DNA from: CADCTP01 sp963849885
Lineage (GTDB): Bacteria; Actinomycetota; Actinomycetes; Mycobacteriales; CADCTP01
DNA: 64,000 bases
Assembly: GCA_963849885.1 (NCBI GenBank)
Contig: CAWKIV010000020.1
Location: 434,001-498,000, forward strand
Reading direction: 5' to 3'
Made by a program: the position numbers and the translations under genes. Position 1 is the stretch's first letter, and every line of letters begins with the position of its first letter. The notes beneath the pieces are model-generated. The model saw only the letters and a program-made list of their open reading frames with translations. It ran no database searches and was not told the DNA's origin. Shown in pieces: positions 15,666-24,639 of the stretch.

Positions 15666-16808
15666 ATGAGAAGACCCATCCGGGCGCTGGCGATCGGCGC
15701 CGCGCTGACCCTGCTGGCCACCGCTTGCGGCGGCTCCGACGACGACGGCGGTGGCGGCGACGCCGCCGGCGGCGGGCCGACCAAGGTGAAGCTGCAGCTG
15801 CAGTGGGTCACCCAGGCCCAGTTCGCCGGCTACTTCGCCGCCGTCGACCAGGGCTTCTTCCGCGACGAGGGGCTCGACGTCGAGATCCTCGAGGGTGGCG
15901 TCGACATCGTCCCGCAGACCGTGCTCGCCCAGGGCCAGGCCGACTACGCGATCGCCTGGGTGCCGAAGGCGCTCGCCTCCCGGGAGCAGGGCGCGCAGAT
16001 CACCGACGTCGGCCAGATGTTCCAGCGGTCCGGCACCCTGCAGGTGTCCTTCAAGGACAAGGCGATCAGCGGGCCGGGCGACCTGCGCAGCAAGAAGGTG
16101 GGCAACTGGGGCTTCGGCAACGAGTACGAGCTGTTCGCCGGGATGACCGAGGCCGGGCTCGACCCGGCCAAGGACGTCACGCTGGTGCAGCAGCAGTTCG
16201 ACATGCTGGCGCTGCTCAAGGGCGACATCGACGCCGCCCAGGCGATGACGTACAACGAGTACGCCCAGGTGCTGGAGGCGAAGAACCCGGCCACCGGCAA
16301 GCTCTACCAGCCCTCGGACTTCACGGTGCTGGACTGGAACCAGGTCGGCACCGCGATGCTCCAGGACGCGGTGTGGGCGAGCACCGAGCGGCTGGAGAGC
16401 GACACGGCGTACCAGGACACCACCGTGAAGTTCCTGACCGGCGCCGCCAAGGGCTGGGCCTTCTGCCGCGACAACGCGGAGAAGTGCCGGGACATCGTGG
16501 TGGCCAAGGGCTCCAAGCTCGGCGCCAGCCACCAGCTGTGGCAGATGAACGAGATCAACAAGCTGATCTGGCCGTCCCCGAACAAGATCGGCATCGTCGA
16601 CCAGGCGGTCTGGACGAAGACCGTCGACATCGCGCTGAAGACGAAGAACGCCGAGGGCAAGACCGTGCTCACCAAGCAGCCGGAGGGCCTGGCCTACACC
16701 AACGACTACATGCAGAAGGCGCTGGACAAGCTGGCGACGCAGAACATCGACGTCACCGGCTCCTCGTTCAAGCCGGTGACGGTGGAGCTCAAGGAGGGCG
16801 GCGGCTGA
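15666..16808 (+). CDS. NMT1/THI5-like substrate-binding lipoprotein
   Basis: A 380-residue lipoprotein presenting the substrate to the ABC importer. The signal peptide ends in the lipobox LATAC with the modified cysteine at 21, followed by a flexible GGSDDDGGGG linker. The mature protein starts KVKLQLQWVTQAQFAGYFAA, a hallmark of the NMT1/THI5-like family that binds pyrimidine-type or related small aromatic compounds. Together with hydantoinase and ureidopropionase this points to import of a pyrimidine- or hydantoin-like compound. AGGAG lies before the ATG; a strong hairpin follows the stop. Confidence 0.9.
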   Translation: MRRPIRALAIGAALTLLATACGGSDDDGGGGDAAGGGPTKVKLQLQWVTQAQFAGYFAAVDQGFFRDEGLDVEILEGGVDIVPQTVLAQGQADYAIAWVPKALASREQGAQITDVGQMFQRSGTLQVSFKDKAISGPGDLRSKKVGNWGFGNEYELFAGMTEAGLDPAKDVTLVQQQFDMLALLKGDIDAAQAMTYNEYAQVLEAKNPATGKLYQPSDFTVLDWNQVGTAMLQDAVWASTERLESDTAYQDTTVKFLTGAAKGWAFCRDNAEKCRDIVVAKGSKLGASHQLWQMNEINKLIWPSPNKIGIVDQAVWTKTVDIALKTKNAEGKTVLTKQPEGLAYTNDYMQKALDKLATQNIDVTGSSFKPVTVELKEGGG

Positions 16809-16818
16809 CCGGGCCGGG

Positions 16819-16844
16819 CCGGCCGGCGGCGCCCCGCCGGCCGG
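16819..16844 (+). terminator. Hairpin terminator of the pyrimidine/hydantoin operon
   Basis: Perfect 11-bp stem, ccggccggcgg (16819-16829) with ccgccggccgg (16834-16844), and loop CGCC. It starts 10 bases after the binding-protein stop. Confidence 0.65.
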
Positions 16845-16928
16845 CCCCGGTGTCACCGCGGCGGCAGATCCCACTCGTCGTCGGGCGCCCGCGCACGGCG
16901 ACCGCGGCCGCCGCCATGCCCAGCGCGG

Positions 16929-18164
16929 TCAGCGGCCTCCCCGGCCGGTGGGCCGGTGCCGGACGTGCTCGGGCCGCACGCCGATGCCGATCAGGTAGGC
17001 GGTGACGCCCTGCAGCACCGGGAAGCGGTCGACCAGCCGGAGCGGGAGCGGAGCGCCGCCGGCCGACTTCCCGGCCAGCAACGGCCCGAGCCAGCGGTCC
17101 TGGATCGCGCGCTGCCCGCGCTGGGTGAGCGCCGTGGGCGGCGTCCGCCGCCGCTGCACCCGGGCCAGGTCCCGTTCGGACAGCGTGCCGCTCCACAGTG
17201 GATCGATGAGCAGGTTGGCCGCGGCCACCGCGTCCTGCACCGCGAGGTTGATGCCGACCCCGCCGATCGGGGACATCGCGTGCGCGGCGTCGCCGATGCA
17301 GAGGAAGCCCGGACGGTGCCAGCGGCGCAGCCGGTCCACCTGCACGTCCAGCATCCGCACGTCGTCCCAGCCGCGCAGCTCGCCCACCCGGTCGGCCAGG
17401 AACGGCTCCAGCCGGGCCAGGTCGGCCCGGAAGGCGTCCAGGCCGCGGGCCCGGAGCCGCTCGTACCCGCCCTTCCGGATGACGTACGCGGTCTGCCAGT
17501 AGTCGCCGCGGTCGATCCGGATCAGCAGCCGGCCGCCGGACAGCCGGGCGGCGGTGCGCTCCGCGTCGGTCTCCCGCCGGGACAGCCGGAACCACAGCAC
17601 GTCCATGGCCGCCCCGTACCGCCGGGCCCGCAGGCCGGCCGCCGCCCGCAGCACCGACCGGCGGCCGTCCGCGGCCACGGTGAGATCGGCCCGGACCTCG
17701 TGCTCGCGACCCAGGTCGTCCCGGTACGACAGGCCCGTCACCCGCCCGTCCTCGACCCACAGGCCGGTCGCCTCGGCCTGCAGCAGCAGCCGGAAGGTGG
17801 GCAGCTCGGCGGCGTGCGCGGTGACGAAGTCGAGGAAGTCCCACTGCGGCAGGAAGGCGATCTCCCGGTGCGGACCCGGCAGCCGGCCGAAGTCGGCGAG
17901 CGTGTGGACGCCGTCGTCGGTGCTCACCTCGAGCCGGTCCACCCGCTGGTGCGGCAGCCGGGCGAAGTCCGCGCCGAGACCCAGCTCGTCGAGCAGCGTC
18001 AGCGTCGAGGCGTGGATGGTGTCGCCCCGGAAGTCCCGCAGGAAGTCGCCGTGCTTCTCCAGCACCACGACGTCGATCCCGGCCCGCGCGAGCAGCAGCC
18101 CGAGCACCGCACCGGCCGGTCCACATCCCCCGATCACGCAGGTCGTCCTGATCGGATCCGCCAT
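16929..18164 (-). CDS. FAD-dependent monooxygenase/oxidoreductase (PHBH fold)
   Basis: A 411-residue flavoprotein of the aromatic-hydroxylase fold. VIGGCGPAGAVLGLLLARAG is the FAD ADP-binding loop, DLTVAADGRRS is the DG motif, and FLCIGDAAHAMSPIGGVGIN is the GD motif contacting the FAD ribityl. Length matches class A monooxygenases. No reductase partner is adjacent. A palindrome lies 4 bases upstream of the ATG, so it is probably controlled by a small repressor and may have a leaderless transcript. The substrate is unknown. Confidence 0.85.
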   Translation of the reverse strand: MADPIRTTCVIGGCGPAGAVLGLLLARAGIDVVVLEKHGDFLRDFRGDTIHASTLTLLDELGLGADFARLPHQRVDRLEVSTDDGVHTLADFGRLPGPHREIAFLPQWDFLDFVTAHAAELPTFRLLLQAEATGLWVEDGRVTGLSYRDDLGREHEVRADLTVAADGRRSVLRAAAGLRARRYGAAMDVLWFRLSRRETDAERTAARLSGGRLLIRIDRGDYWQTAYVIRKGGYERLRARGLDAFRADLARLEPFLADRVGELRGWDDVRMLDVQVDRLRRWHRPGFLCIGDAAHAMSPIGGVGINLAVQDAVAAANLLIDPLWSGTLSERDLARVQRRRTPPTALTQRGQRAIQDRWLGPLLAGKSAGGAPLPLRLVDRFPVLQGVTAYLIGIGVRPEHVRHRPTGRGGR

Positions 18165-18167
18165 GAT

Positions 18168-18183
18168 TTCATCCTATGATGAA
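18168..18183 (-). promoter_or_regulatory. Palindrome at the monooxygenase start, candidate operator
   Basis: TTCATC-N4-GATGAA ends 4 bases upstream of the minus-strand ATG at 18164. The minus strand reads TAGGAT inside it, a possible -10 element that would give a near-leaderless transcript. No regulator gene is adjacent. Confidence 0.4.
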
Positions 18184-18269
18184 CTCGTCGTCCGCTCAGC
18201 CGAGGGCGGTTCGCGACAGCACCGCCCGACGGGTATCCTGTCCCGGTCGGAGCGGTCTACCCGCCCCGG

Positions 18270-18342
18270 GCGCTCGTAGCTCAACGGATAGAGCACTTGA
18301 CTACGGATCAAGAGGTTGCAGGTTCGAGTCCTGCCGAGCGCG
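18270..18342 (+). tRNA. tRNA-Arg (anticodon ACG)
   Basis: A complete 73-base cloverleaf: acceptor gcgctcg/cgagcgc, anticodon stem cttga/tcaag with loop CTACGGA (anticodon ACG), and T arm gcagg-TTCGAGT-cctgc. CCA is not encoded. TATCCT at 18234-18239 with GCGACA at 18213-18218 could be its promoter. The 3' 43 bases form part of a 44-bp repeat found again at 42534, which marks this gene as the integration site of the island that follows. Confidence 0.97.
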
Positions 18343-18343
18343 C
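18300..18343 (+). repeat. Left attachment-type repeat (attL) within tRNA-Arg
   Basis: These 44 bases, from the base before the anticodon loop through the tRNA end plus one base, are identical to 42534-42577. Insertion at this point keeps the tRNA gene whole, the usual outcome of tyrosine-recombinase integration at a tRNA 3' end. Confidence 0.85.
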
Positions 18344-18607
18344 TCCTATTTCCGCAGGTCAGACCCTCTATTTGACCCTGTTCAAGATCGCGATCTCGCC
18401 CTTGAGACGATCTTGGTCCACTTAACAGCTCGTGGTCACCTTGTTAACGTCTGGCATGACTGCACATCGTTGGCTGGGCGCGGCGCTATCGACCGGCATG
18501 TTCGCGTCTCGCTGGTTCGCCCGCGCTCCGGGGAGGAGAGCGGCAAGGATGGCTCAGCATGACGGCGCGCCCCCGCGCGCACCGCTCTCCTTGGTCCTTG
18601 ACTCGCG
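18344..18607. other. Left end of the island, no gene recognised
   Basis: Holds the left copy of CGATCTTGGTCCAC and an inverted pair AAGATCG...CGATCTT around 18384-18414. Short open frames here have no gene-like features and no ribosome-binding site. Such spacing between att site and arm repeats is usual in attP-derived DNA. Confidence 0.4.
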
Positions 18608-18641
18608 CAGCTACCCTGCCGCCGGCCGGGCAGGGTAGCTG
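18608..18641 (-). terminator. Hairpin terminator of the DUF308 gene
   Basis: Perfect 13-bp stem, cagctaccctgcc (18608-18620) with ggcagggtagctg (18629-18641), and loop GCCGGCCG. It lies 20 bases beyond the minus-strand stop at 18662. Confidence 0.65.
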
Positions 18642-18661
18642 GCCTCTCGAAGCGGTGGTGA

Positions 18662-19265
18662 TCAGCCGGCCAGCCGCTCCATTTGCTTGCCGGCTTCGCG
18701 TAGGGTGAAGGCGGCGAAGATCTGGTTCACCCCGTAGACGATGGCCCACACCCCGACCAGGGTCATCAGGGTCAGCAGCGACCGCTCCCAGGAGCGGACC
18801 GCCCACACGCCCAGGGCCAGCTCGGCGATCCCCAGCAGCAGCCCGGTCCACCACCACCCCACCTTGGGGCCGGCCAGCGCGTCGATCAGGTGGATGATGC
18901 CGAAGGCGATCAGGTACCAGGCGACCAGGATGGAGACGACGTACAGGGTGATGTCCGGCCAGAAGAAGGTACCGATCCCGGCGGCCACCCCCAGGATCCC
19001 GGAGAGGATGTACAGCCAGCGCCAGCTCTGGACCCGGCTGGCCACCACCAGCTGGGTGATGCCGCCGAACAGGAAGGCCACGCCCGACCAGCGTGGCCAC
19101 CGCGGCCAGGCTGCCCACCCGGTAGGACAGCACGTACATGCCGAACAGGGTCCACAGGATCCCCAGGACCAGGAACCACCCCCAGTAGCCGGACAGCTCC
19201 CGCCCGCCTTCGCGCATCGCCTCCCGCAGTGGGCTCCTCGTCGAGGATGTCGCATCGCTTGTCAT
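18662..19265 (-). pseudogene. HdeD/DUF308 family membrane protein, one frameshift
   Basis: A six-helix membrane protein related to HdeD (acid-resistance membrane protein). The first part (MTSDATSS... ELSGYWGWFLVLGILWTLFG) and the second (VAFLFGGITQLVVA to LREAGKQMERLAG) are in different frames joined near 19086, with no loss of conserved segments. The ATG at 19265 follows GGGAGG. The corrected length, ~200 residues, is normal. A second DUF308 gene (34096) is also in the island. A single sequence error is the simplest explanation. Confidence 0.75.
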
Positions 19266-19389
19266 CACAACCTCCCTTGCCGCCGCCCGCCGCCCGCGGG
19301 CTCGATTCCCATGTCCACGAGCCCGCGGCGGTGCGGCTGCTCATGCCTCTTGCGCCGTGGTGCGTCCTGCCAGCCGGTCGGGGCCGAGG

Positions 19390-19821
19390 CTAGGAGCTCG
19401 CCGCCTTGGCCAGGTCGTCGGCGTAGGCGCGGGCGTCGATGGCGTCCAGCATGGCCAGCTGCGCGTTGTCGACCGTCCACTCGGCGTAGTCGAGGGCGTC
19501 GGCCGCTTCGGCTTCGGCCCAGTCGGCGTCGGTGGCGGCGGCCTTGGCGTCCAGCTGCCGGGTCCGCCGGTCGATCTTGGCCTGGGCGTCGTCCATCTTG
19601 GCGGCGGCGTCGGCCTTCATCTGCGCGAACTTGCTGCGTGCGCGGTCGGTGGTCTGGTCGGCCCGCTGCTCTGCCCGCTGCTGGGCGTCCTTGGCGTCCT
19701 GCTGGGCCTGGCCGATTCGCTGCCGGAGTTGCTCACGGGACTCGGTGGCGGCAGCCTGCACCGCCGCCTTGGTCGCCGCGACGCGCTGCTGGAGCTCATC
19801 GACTCGTCGGGAAAAGTCCAT
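19390..19821 (-). CDS. Alanine-rich coiled-coil protein, unknown function
   Basis: 143 residues, almost entirely helical and highly charged. Long heptad-like stretches rich in Ala, Gln, Arg and Asp run from VDELQQRVAATKAAVQAAA to DRRTRQLDAK. There is no membrane segment or signal peptide. The ATG at 19821 has a strong AGGAGG 5 bases upstream. It resembles stress-associated or envelope-tethering coiled-coil proteins only in composition; function not assignable. Same strand as the DUF308 gene 125 bases downstream. Confidence 0.7.
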   Translation of the reverse strand: MDFSRRVDELQQRVAATKAAVQAAATESREQLRQRIGQAQQDAKDAQQRAEQRADQTTDRARSKFAQMKADAAAKMDDAQAKIDRRTRQLDAKAAATDADWAEAEAADALDYAEWTVDNAQLAMLDAIDARAYADDLAKAASS

Positions 19822-20168
19822 GGTTCCTCCTTGGATTGCGGTCGGTTGCCGGTCTGAGCTGCTCGCCTGGACGGATGGCTTCATCCGGACGACCCGCCCC
19901 AGGTGAGCGCGGTCGCCCCTGTGTGCTCTCGGCCACACCCCAGCAGCCCCGCCAACTCGTCGAACTCCTCTCGTGGTCTGCCGCGTGGCTCGGTCATGTC
20001 CAGGCTCGGCCTACCTGTTGCCCCTCATGCTCGGCCTGACGGCGGTCGCCTGGCATCGGTGCGATCACCGACCCGCTGCGGAAAAGGACCCTGAAACCGC
20101 GACCCACGGCGACCTGCGGCGGCGCGGTGGCAGGCGCGGCTGCTGGGGGCCGTCTCGGCCCGGTATGG

Positions 20169-20852
20169 TCAGGAGTTCCGGGCGGCGACCGGGGGGCGGC
20201 GGCGCGGTCGCTGCTGTGGCTGGGGGAGGCGGTCGGATGCCGCTGCCACCATGGCCGCGGTTGCGGCTCCGAGGATGGAGCCGAGCACCACGTCGCCCGG
20301 GTAGTGCACGCCGGTGTGGACCCGCGAGTAGGCCACCCCACCCGCAAGCAGCCGGATCGGCAGGCCCAGCACCGGCAGGTGCCGGCCGACGGCGTAGGCG
20401 AACGCGAACGCCGACGCGGCATGCCCGGAGGGAAACGAGGTCGATCCCGGCATCGGTACCTGGCGGGCCGGGAACTGCCCGGGTTCGGCGCGGTCCGGAC
20501 GCCGCCTCCTGGCCAGGGGCTTCACGCCGAGGTTGACGGTCGCCGAGGTCACGCCGATCGCGACCACGCCCTCCAGCGCCGCCCGGCGCCCCCGCTCGCC
20601 GCCAACCAGCGCGATGGTGGCGGCGATGCCCAGCCACAGGCGCGAGTAGTTGGCGGCGTCCGATAGCCGGCGGACGGGCTCGTCCAGCTCCGCGGTGGGG
20701 GTGCGGGCCACCGCCTCGTACAGCGCCCGGTCGACCGCTCCCAGCTCCCGGAACGCCTCCGCCCAGCGGGATGCCGCACCCCGGCGGGCTTCAACTCGCC
20801 GCGCCAGCGCGTCTGCGACGCTCTCGTGTTGGCTGCCGGTCTGCTGCGCCAT
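20169..20852 (-). CDS. PAP2-family membrane phosphatase
   Basis: A 227-residue phosphatidic-acid phosphatase type 2 protein. All three catalytic motifs are intact: KPLARRRRP (motif 1), PSGHAAS (motif 2, His), and SRVHTGVHYPGD (motif 3, Arg-His-Asp). About four hydrophobic segments follow a charged N-terminal region. Likely substrates are lipid phosphates or undecaprenyl pyrophosphate at the outer membrane face. It is divergent from a lipid-kinase-like gene, an opposing activity, suggesting a lipid-phosphate module. Its ATG lies 33 bases from the GTG of that gene. Confidence 0.88.
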   Translation of the reverse strand: MAQQTGSQHESVADALARRVEARRGAASRWAEAFRELGAVDRALYEAVARTPTAELDEPVRRLSDAANYSRLWLGIAATIALVGGERGRRAALEGVVAIGVTSATVNLGVKPLARRRRPDRAEPGQFPARQVPMPGSTSFPSGHAASAFAFAYAVGRHLPVLGLPIRLLAGGVAYSRVHTGVHYPGDVVLGSILGAATAAMVAAASDRLPQPQQRPRRRPPVAARNS

Positions 20853-20885
20853 GCCAAGATTGTAGGGTCAACTCGGAGGTCGCAG

Positions 20886-22238
20886 GTGCAGTCGGTGAGC
20901 CCAACACGCAGGCTGAGCGCGATCGTGGCCCTGGTCGCGGTGGTTGCCGTGCTGGCGGTTGCCGTGGTCGGCCTCCTCCAGCGCCCGCTGGTGCTGGTGG
21001 TGGCGCTGGCGTGTCTGGGGGTGGCGATCGCCGCGGCCGCCTACGCCCTCACCCGGACCGGGGCGCGCCGGCTGGTCGCGGCGGTGGTGGCGATCCTGGC
21101 CCTGGCCGCGCCGCTGGCGCTGGTGGTGGCCTACGGCCGGCTGCTGCAGCTGCTGCTCCTGGTCGCGCTGGTGGCCGTGGCCGCAGCGGCGACCCGCCAT
21201 GCGCTGGGACGCGACCTCACGTCGCTGAAGAGCGGCCCCACCCCGGGCACCGTCGTGGGACCCGCGATCCGCCCGGTGCTGCTCATGAACCCCAGGTCCG
21301 GTGGCGGCAAGGTCGAACGATTCCACCTGGTCCAGGAGGCGCGCCGGCGCGGCATCGAATCGGTCGTGCTCGGTCCGGGCGACGACCTGCGCCGGCTTGC
21401 CGAGCAGGCCGTGGCCCGCGGCGCCGACGTGCTCGGCATGGCCGGCGGCGACGGCTCCCAGGCGCTGGTGGCCGGCGTCGCCGCCGCCCACGACGTCGCC
21501 TTCGTCTGCGTGCCCGCCGGCACCCGCAACCATCTGGCCATGGACCTGGGGCTGGACCGCGACGACGTCGTGGCTGCCTTGGACGCGTTCGGGGCGGCGG
21601 TGGAGCGGCGCATCGACCTGGGCCTGGTCGACGACCAGGTGTTCGTCAACAACGCCACCATGGGCCTGTACGCCAAGATCGTGCAGTCCCCCGCCTACCG
21701 CGACCACAAGGTCGACACCGCCCTGGAACTGCTGCCGACCATGCTCGGCCCCGACGCCGCCCCGTTTGACCTGCGCTTTGTCGGCCCCGACGGCACCGAG
21801 CACCACGCCGCCCATCTCATCTTGGTCTCCAACAACCGCTACGAGCTGAGCCACCCGGAGGGCTTCGGGTCCCGGCGGCGCCTGGACGCCGGGACCCTTG
21901 GCATCGTCGCCGCACGGCTGCAGTCCCCCGGCGAGGCCGCCAGGTTCGCACAGCTGCAGGCCTCCGGGCCGACCCGCCGCCCTCGTGACTGGGTGGAGTG
22001 GACCGACACCAGCTTCCAGGTGCGATCGGGCCAGCCCGTCGAGGTCGGCGTCGACGGGGAGGCGATGCTGCTGGACCCACCGATCCGGTTCCGGATCGTC
22101 CCAGGGGCGCTGCGGGTACGGATCCCACCCCAGGCGCCCGGCTACTCACCCGCCGCCGCCGTGCCAACCCCGGGCTGGGCCACCCTCACCGCGCTGTGGC
22201 AGACCGCCACCGGCCGACCGGTGACCATCGAGCCCTAA
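20886..22238 (+). CDS. Diacylglycerol/sphingosine kinase-like protein with N-terminal membrane domain
   Basis: 450 residues. The first ~115 carry four hydrophobic helices (LSAIVALVAVVAVLAVAVVG and following). Residues ~135-430 form a DAGK-catalytic-type domain: VLLMNPRSGGGKVERF (nucleotide loop), GMAGGDGSQALVAGVAAAH (GGDG motif), VPAGTRNHLAMDLGLD, and a C-terminal beta sandwich with VEVGVDGEAM. It probably phosphorylates a lipid at the membrane. GTG 20886 is preferred because GGAGG sits 6 bases upstream; an upstream ATG at 20826 would overlap the divergent PAP2 start. Confidence 0.82.
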   Translation: MQSVSPTRRLSAIVALVAVVAVLAVAVVGLLQRPLVLVVALACLGVAIAAAAYALTRTGARRLVAAVVAILALAAPLALVVAYGRLLQLLLLVALVAVAAAATRHALGRDLTSLKSGPTPGTVVGPAIRPVLLMNPRSGGGKVERFHLVQEARRRGIESVVLGPGDDLRRLAEQAVARGADVLGMAGGDGSQALVAGVAAAHDVAFVCVPAGTRNHLAMDLGLDRDDVVAALDAFGAAVERRIDLGLVDDQVFVNNATMGLYAKIVQSPAYRDHKVDTALELLPTMLGPDAAPFDLRFVGPDGTEHHAAHLILVSNNRYELSHPEGFGSRRRLDAGTLGIVAARLQSPGEAARFAQLQASGPTRRPRDWVEWTDTSFQVRSGQPVEVGVDGEAMLLDPPIRFRIVPGALRVRIPPQAPGYSPAAAVPTPGWATLTALWQTATGRPVTIEP

Positions 22239-22333
22239 TCCCCACTGGTTGGTGCCTGTCAAGAACATCGCCGCTCCGGCCCGTCAGCTCGGCCCCAGCA
22301 GGCCGTGGGACGCGCGACGCTGGCTCCCGTCTG

Positions 22334-24438
22334 TCATTCCCCCGATCTCCGTGCGCCGACCAGCAGCAGCAGTGACCGGGCGCCGACGGTCACCGGCGTG
22401 CCAGGCGGGACGGGTGCCTCGGGTGCCGCGGGGTGGGCGGTGTCCAGCGCCAGCCGCCAGCGGGCATCCATCGGGGGAACGGTGAAGTCGAGCGGCTCCC
22501 AGTACCCGTTGATCAGCACCAGCAGGTCGTCATCGAGGAGCGGTCGGCCGCGTGCGTCGCGGTCGGGGTCGCGGCTTCCGTCGATGCAGGCGATGACCGC
22601 CCGGGCCCGCGGGTCCTGCCAGCGCTCCGCGGTCATCGGCTGACCCACGGGAGTGAACCAGTCGACCTCGCCGGGTTGGGCACCTTGCACGAACCGCCGG
22701 CGCCGGAGTGCGGGGTGCGCCCGGCGCAGCGACAGCAGCCGTCGGGTGAAGGCGAGCAGCTCGGTGTCGACCGCGCTCCAGTCGTACCAGGAGACCGGGC
22801 CGTCCAGGCAGTAGGCGTTGTTGTTTCCGGCCTGGCTGCGGCCGAGTTCGTCACCGCCGAGCAGCATCGGCACGCCGAGTGACAGCAGCAGCGTCGCCAG
22901 CATCGCTCGCGACCGTGCCGCTCGTACGGCCAGCACGTCCGGGTCGTCGGTGGGGCCCTCCGCGCCGCTGTTCCAGGACCGGTTGTCGTCGCTGCCGTCG
23001 CGGTTGCCCTCGCCGTTCTCCTCGTTGTGCTTGCGGTCGTACGAGACGAGGTCGCTCAGGGTGAATCCGTCATGTGCGGTGATCAGGTTCACCGACGCGG
23101 AGGGGCGCCGGCGGGAGCCGCCGTAGAGGTCGGCGGAGCCGGCCACCCGGGTGGCGAAGTCGGCGAGCGTGCCGTCCTGGCTCCGCCAGAAGTCGCGGAC
23201 GGTATCGCGGAAGCGACCGTTCCACTCCGACCACAGGGCGGGGAAGTGGCCAAGCGCGTAGCTGTCCTGTTGGCCGACGTCCCAGGGCTCCGCGATGAGC
23301 TTGACCTGGGAGACGACCGGATCCTGGGCAACCAGGTCGAAGAAGGAAGACACCCGGCTGAAGTCGCCGCCCTCCCGGGCGAGGGTCGTGGCCAGGTGGA
23401 AGCGGAAGCCGTCCACGTGCATGTCGACGACCCAGTAGCGCAGCGAGTAAGGATCATCCGCAAGCAGCCTGTGTCCTCGACGTTCAGCGAGTTTCCGGTG
23501 CCGGTGGTATCGAAGTAGTGTGGGGATCACCCGGCACGAGCCGGTAGTAGCCGGGGTTGTCCAGGCCGCGCAGGCACAGTGTCGGGCCGTACTCGTTGCC
23601 CTCGGCGGTGTGGTTGAAGACCACGTCCAGCAGCACCTCGAGCCCAGCCTGGTGCAGCGTCCGCACCATCTGCTTGAACTCCCGGACCTGGCCGCCCGGC
23701 CGGCCGGCGACGCCGCTGCCGAGTAGCCGGCGTGCGGCGCGAAGAAGCCGATGGTGTCGTAGCCCCAGTAGTTGGCCAGCCCTTTGGCCCTCAGCGCGCC
23801 GTTGGTGACGGACTGGTGCACCGGCAGCAGCTCCACCGCGGTCACGCCGAGCCCGGTCAGGTGCTCGATCACCGCCGGGTGCGCCAGCCCCGCGTAGGTG
23901 CCCTGCAGCTCACCCGGCACCTGAGGGTGCCTCCGCGTCAGGCCCCTGACGTGCATCTCAGTGGATCCACCGTGTCCGAGTACGGGATCACCGGTGCCTG
24001 GTCTCCGGCCCAGTCAAAGCTCGGGGTCGAGGACCAGCGAGCGCGGCATCGCGGCGGCCGAGTCGACGTCGTTACGGCTATCCGGGCCGAGCACCCACTG
24101 GTACCCGAAGATCCGCTCGTCCCACACGACCTCGCCCGCGATCGCCTTCGCATATGGGTCGAGCAGCAGCTTCGCGGGTTGCACCGGAGGCCACGGGATC
24201 GGTCGTAGCTACGGCCCGGTCGTGCGGAATCCGCATGCGACTGGCCGGGCCCGAGATGCCCGGACGAAACCATGCCAGACGCCGGCGTGCATGCTCCTGC
24301 AGCGGCGGCCGGGGTTTCCACTCCAGCCTGGTCGAAGAGGCACAGCTCGACGCTGTCCGCGACCTCCGACGCGACTGCGAAGTTAACCCCGCCGTCCCGG
24401 GCGGTCGCTTCGAGCGGGAACGAAGCTGCCCGGCAGAG
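22334..24438 (-). pseudogene. glgX: Glycogen debranching enzyme/isoamylase-type glycosidase, several frameshifts
   Basis: A GH13 debranching enzyme that hydrolyses alpha-1,6 branches of glycogen. The N-terminal CBM48 part appears as GGVNFAVASEVADSVELCLFD and RGLRCNP near 24200-24420; the catalytic barrel shows GVTAVELLPVHQ, LLDVVFNHTAEGNE, MHVDGFRFHLAT (nucleophile Asp), KLIAEPWDVG (acid Glu) and LITAHDGFTLSD. The C-terminal half (22334 to ~23480) is one long open frame. At least four frame changes are needed upstream (near 23490, 23690, 23950, 24200). All catalytic residues survive, so sequence error is likely. The start is approximate. Confidence 0.75.
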
Positions 24439-24639
24439 CTCGGCCGACTCGTTGAGTGGCCTCCGCGTGCTCCCTCCTCCTGTTGCCGTGGCCGGCCTGG
24501 TCGTCAGGCCAAGCTCGGGGCTACGGGCCTCGGCGACGTGGGCGGCAACTGCAGCGTGGGCTCCGAGCAGTCCCGACCGCCGCGGCCACGGGCTGGGCCG
24601 GGCCGAGGAGGACGCCGGCGATTGGTCGTCTCGAGCGGC

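Noticed and set aside
18432..18638. Small plus-strand ORF at the left island end
   Set aside because: No ribosome site or family feature, and its end forms the hairpin terminator of the opposite gene.
20826..22238. Longer lipid-kinase reading from ATG 20826
   Set aside because: It would overlap the start of the divergent PAP2 gene; GTG 20886 has GGAGG at the right spacing.
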